Assembly (NCBI GenBank): GCA_027482725.1
Contig: JAIXVT010000186.1
Span: forward strand, 1-5,489
Origin: Pseudomonadota bacterium
GTDB taxonomy: Bacteria; Bdellovibrionota; UBA1018; CAIMNF01
Direction: 5' to 3'
Length of the DNA stretch: 5,489 nt
Every line of letters starts with the position of its first letter. Within the stretch, counting starts at the first letter, position 1. The position numbers and the translations under genes are program-made. The notes beneath the pieces were generated by a model, which was given only the letters and a program-made list of their open reading frames with translations, was not told where the DNA came from and made no database searches. Shown piece by piece: positions 5,085 to 5,489 of this stretch.

Positions 5085-5489
5085 TCAGGTCGGGGATTTT
5101 TGTAACACAGCCAAGGCTTCGACATGGGGAGTTTGGGGGAACAGGTCCAAAACGGCTACTTTTTGGAGGATAAACCCCCGTTTGATGATCCTGCCCACGT
5201 CTCGGGCAAAAGCGTCAGGATCGCAACCAATGTGAATCCATCGGAAAATCTGGGCTTTTTTGTTGAATTCAAACAACTGCGGGAGGTCCTGTTCCATCCC
5301 AGCGCGTGGTGGGTCGGTGATTAGGGTTAAGGGACGGGATCCCAAAGCATCCAAGTGACGCCCTTTGACCCAATCCCCCACGGGACTTTTGATCGACGTG
5401 TATTTTTCGGTATTTTTGCTCTGATCCACGGAAAGATCGACACAGGTGGTGTGGGAAAACTGGGGGTGAATGTCCCAAGATAAATTCCC
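5085..5489 (-). CDS. 23S rRNA/tRNA (uracil-5-)-methyltransferase family protein, C-terminal part (RlmD/TrmA-like)
   Basis: The frame is open from the window end to the TGA at 5085, giving 134 residues of a gene whose start lies outside. An internal GTG at 5429 is not the start. The family uses SAM to make 5-methyluridine in 23S rRNA (RlmC/RlmD) or tRNA (TrmA). Visible landmarks, in fragment numbering, are a GNLS remnant of the SAM-binding motif at 1-4, VDLS at 17-20, DPPRAG at 59-64, the predicted nucleophile Cys89 in IGCDPDAFARD, and DLFPQTPHVE ending at the predicted catalytic base Glu124. The Cys-to-Glu spacing of 35 equals that of E. coli RlmD (Cys389, Glu424). The stretch from VDLS to DPPR is shorter than in E. 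coli, and the usual SCNP around the cysteine is GCDP. Target specificity cannot be read from this part. It is probably the first visible gene of the operon with the lipoprotein and rodZ. Confidence 0.82.
   Translation of the reverse strand, partial: GNLSWDIHPQFSHTTCVDLSVDQSKNTEKYTSIKSPVGDWVKGRHLDALGSRPLTLITDPPRAGMEQDLPQLFEFNKKAQIFRWIHIGCDPDAFARDVGRIIKRGFILQKVAVLDLFPQTPHVEALAVLQKSPT

Noticed and set aside
5166..5174. GAGGATAAA as another DnaA-box-like site
   Set aside because: It has several mismatches to the consensus and lies within the methyltransferase coding sequence.
5085..5429. Start of the methyltransferase at the GTG codon ending at 5429
   Set aside because: The frame remains open for 20 more codons to the window edge and includes GNLS and VDLS, which fit the family's SAM-binding region, so the gene clearly begins outside the window.
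5269..5478. Alternative minus-strand reading frame over the methyltransferase
   Set aside because: It overlaps the frame carrying DPPR, the catalytic cysteine and FPQTPHVE, and shows no recognisable motif itself.

Overview
The window looks like core chromosome of a Gram-negative bacterium. The evidence is an LPS-export permease (LptF type), a lipobox lipoprotein with a +2 serine expected to go to the outer membrane, and a RodZ-type cell-shape protein. Base composition is near 50% GC by eye. The mix of gene types and neighbourhoods would fit a Bdellovibrio-like or other 'deltaproteobacterial' lineage, but that placement is a weak inference. I see no phage, transposon, tRNA, rRNA or CRISPR sequence.

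Layout. On the left, two minus-strand genes form a likely operon: pepA (leucyl aminopeptidase, M17), followed 20 nt later by the first 95 codons of asnS (asparaginyl-tRNA synthetase), which runs off the window edge. pepA is divergent from lptF (plus strand) across a 62-bp gap in which -10-like hexamers on the two strands overlap. This pepA/lptF divergence is also found in E. coli, but here no lptG follows lptF. lptF converges on rodZ (minus strand) across a 237-bp non-coding gap of about 39% GC. That gap holds a perfect DnaA-box sequence, two further near-consensus boxes inside a 15-bp direct repeat, and smaller repeats.

On the right, three minus-strand genes run as one likely operon: the 3' part of a TrmA/RlmD-family RNA (uracil-5-)-methyltransferase, a TPR lipoprotein, and rodZ. 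The lipoprotein stop and the rodZ start overlap as ATGA. A TPR lipoprotein directly before rodZ recalls the pilF-rodZ pair of gammaproteobacteria.

The genes join translation and peptide turnover (asnS, pepA, the methyltransferase) to envelope building (lptF, rodZ, the lipoprotein). I do not see a clearly new multi-gene system. The two points most worth following are the DnaA-box cluster between two gene 3' ends, where promoter control is an unlikely explanation, and an uninterrupted 17-A tract inside pepA, where a one-base slip in either direction would end the protein within 14 codons.
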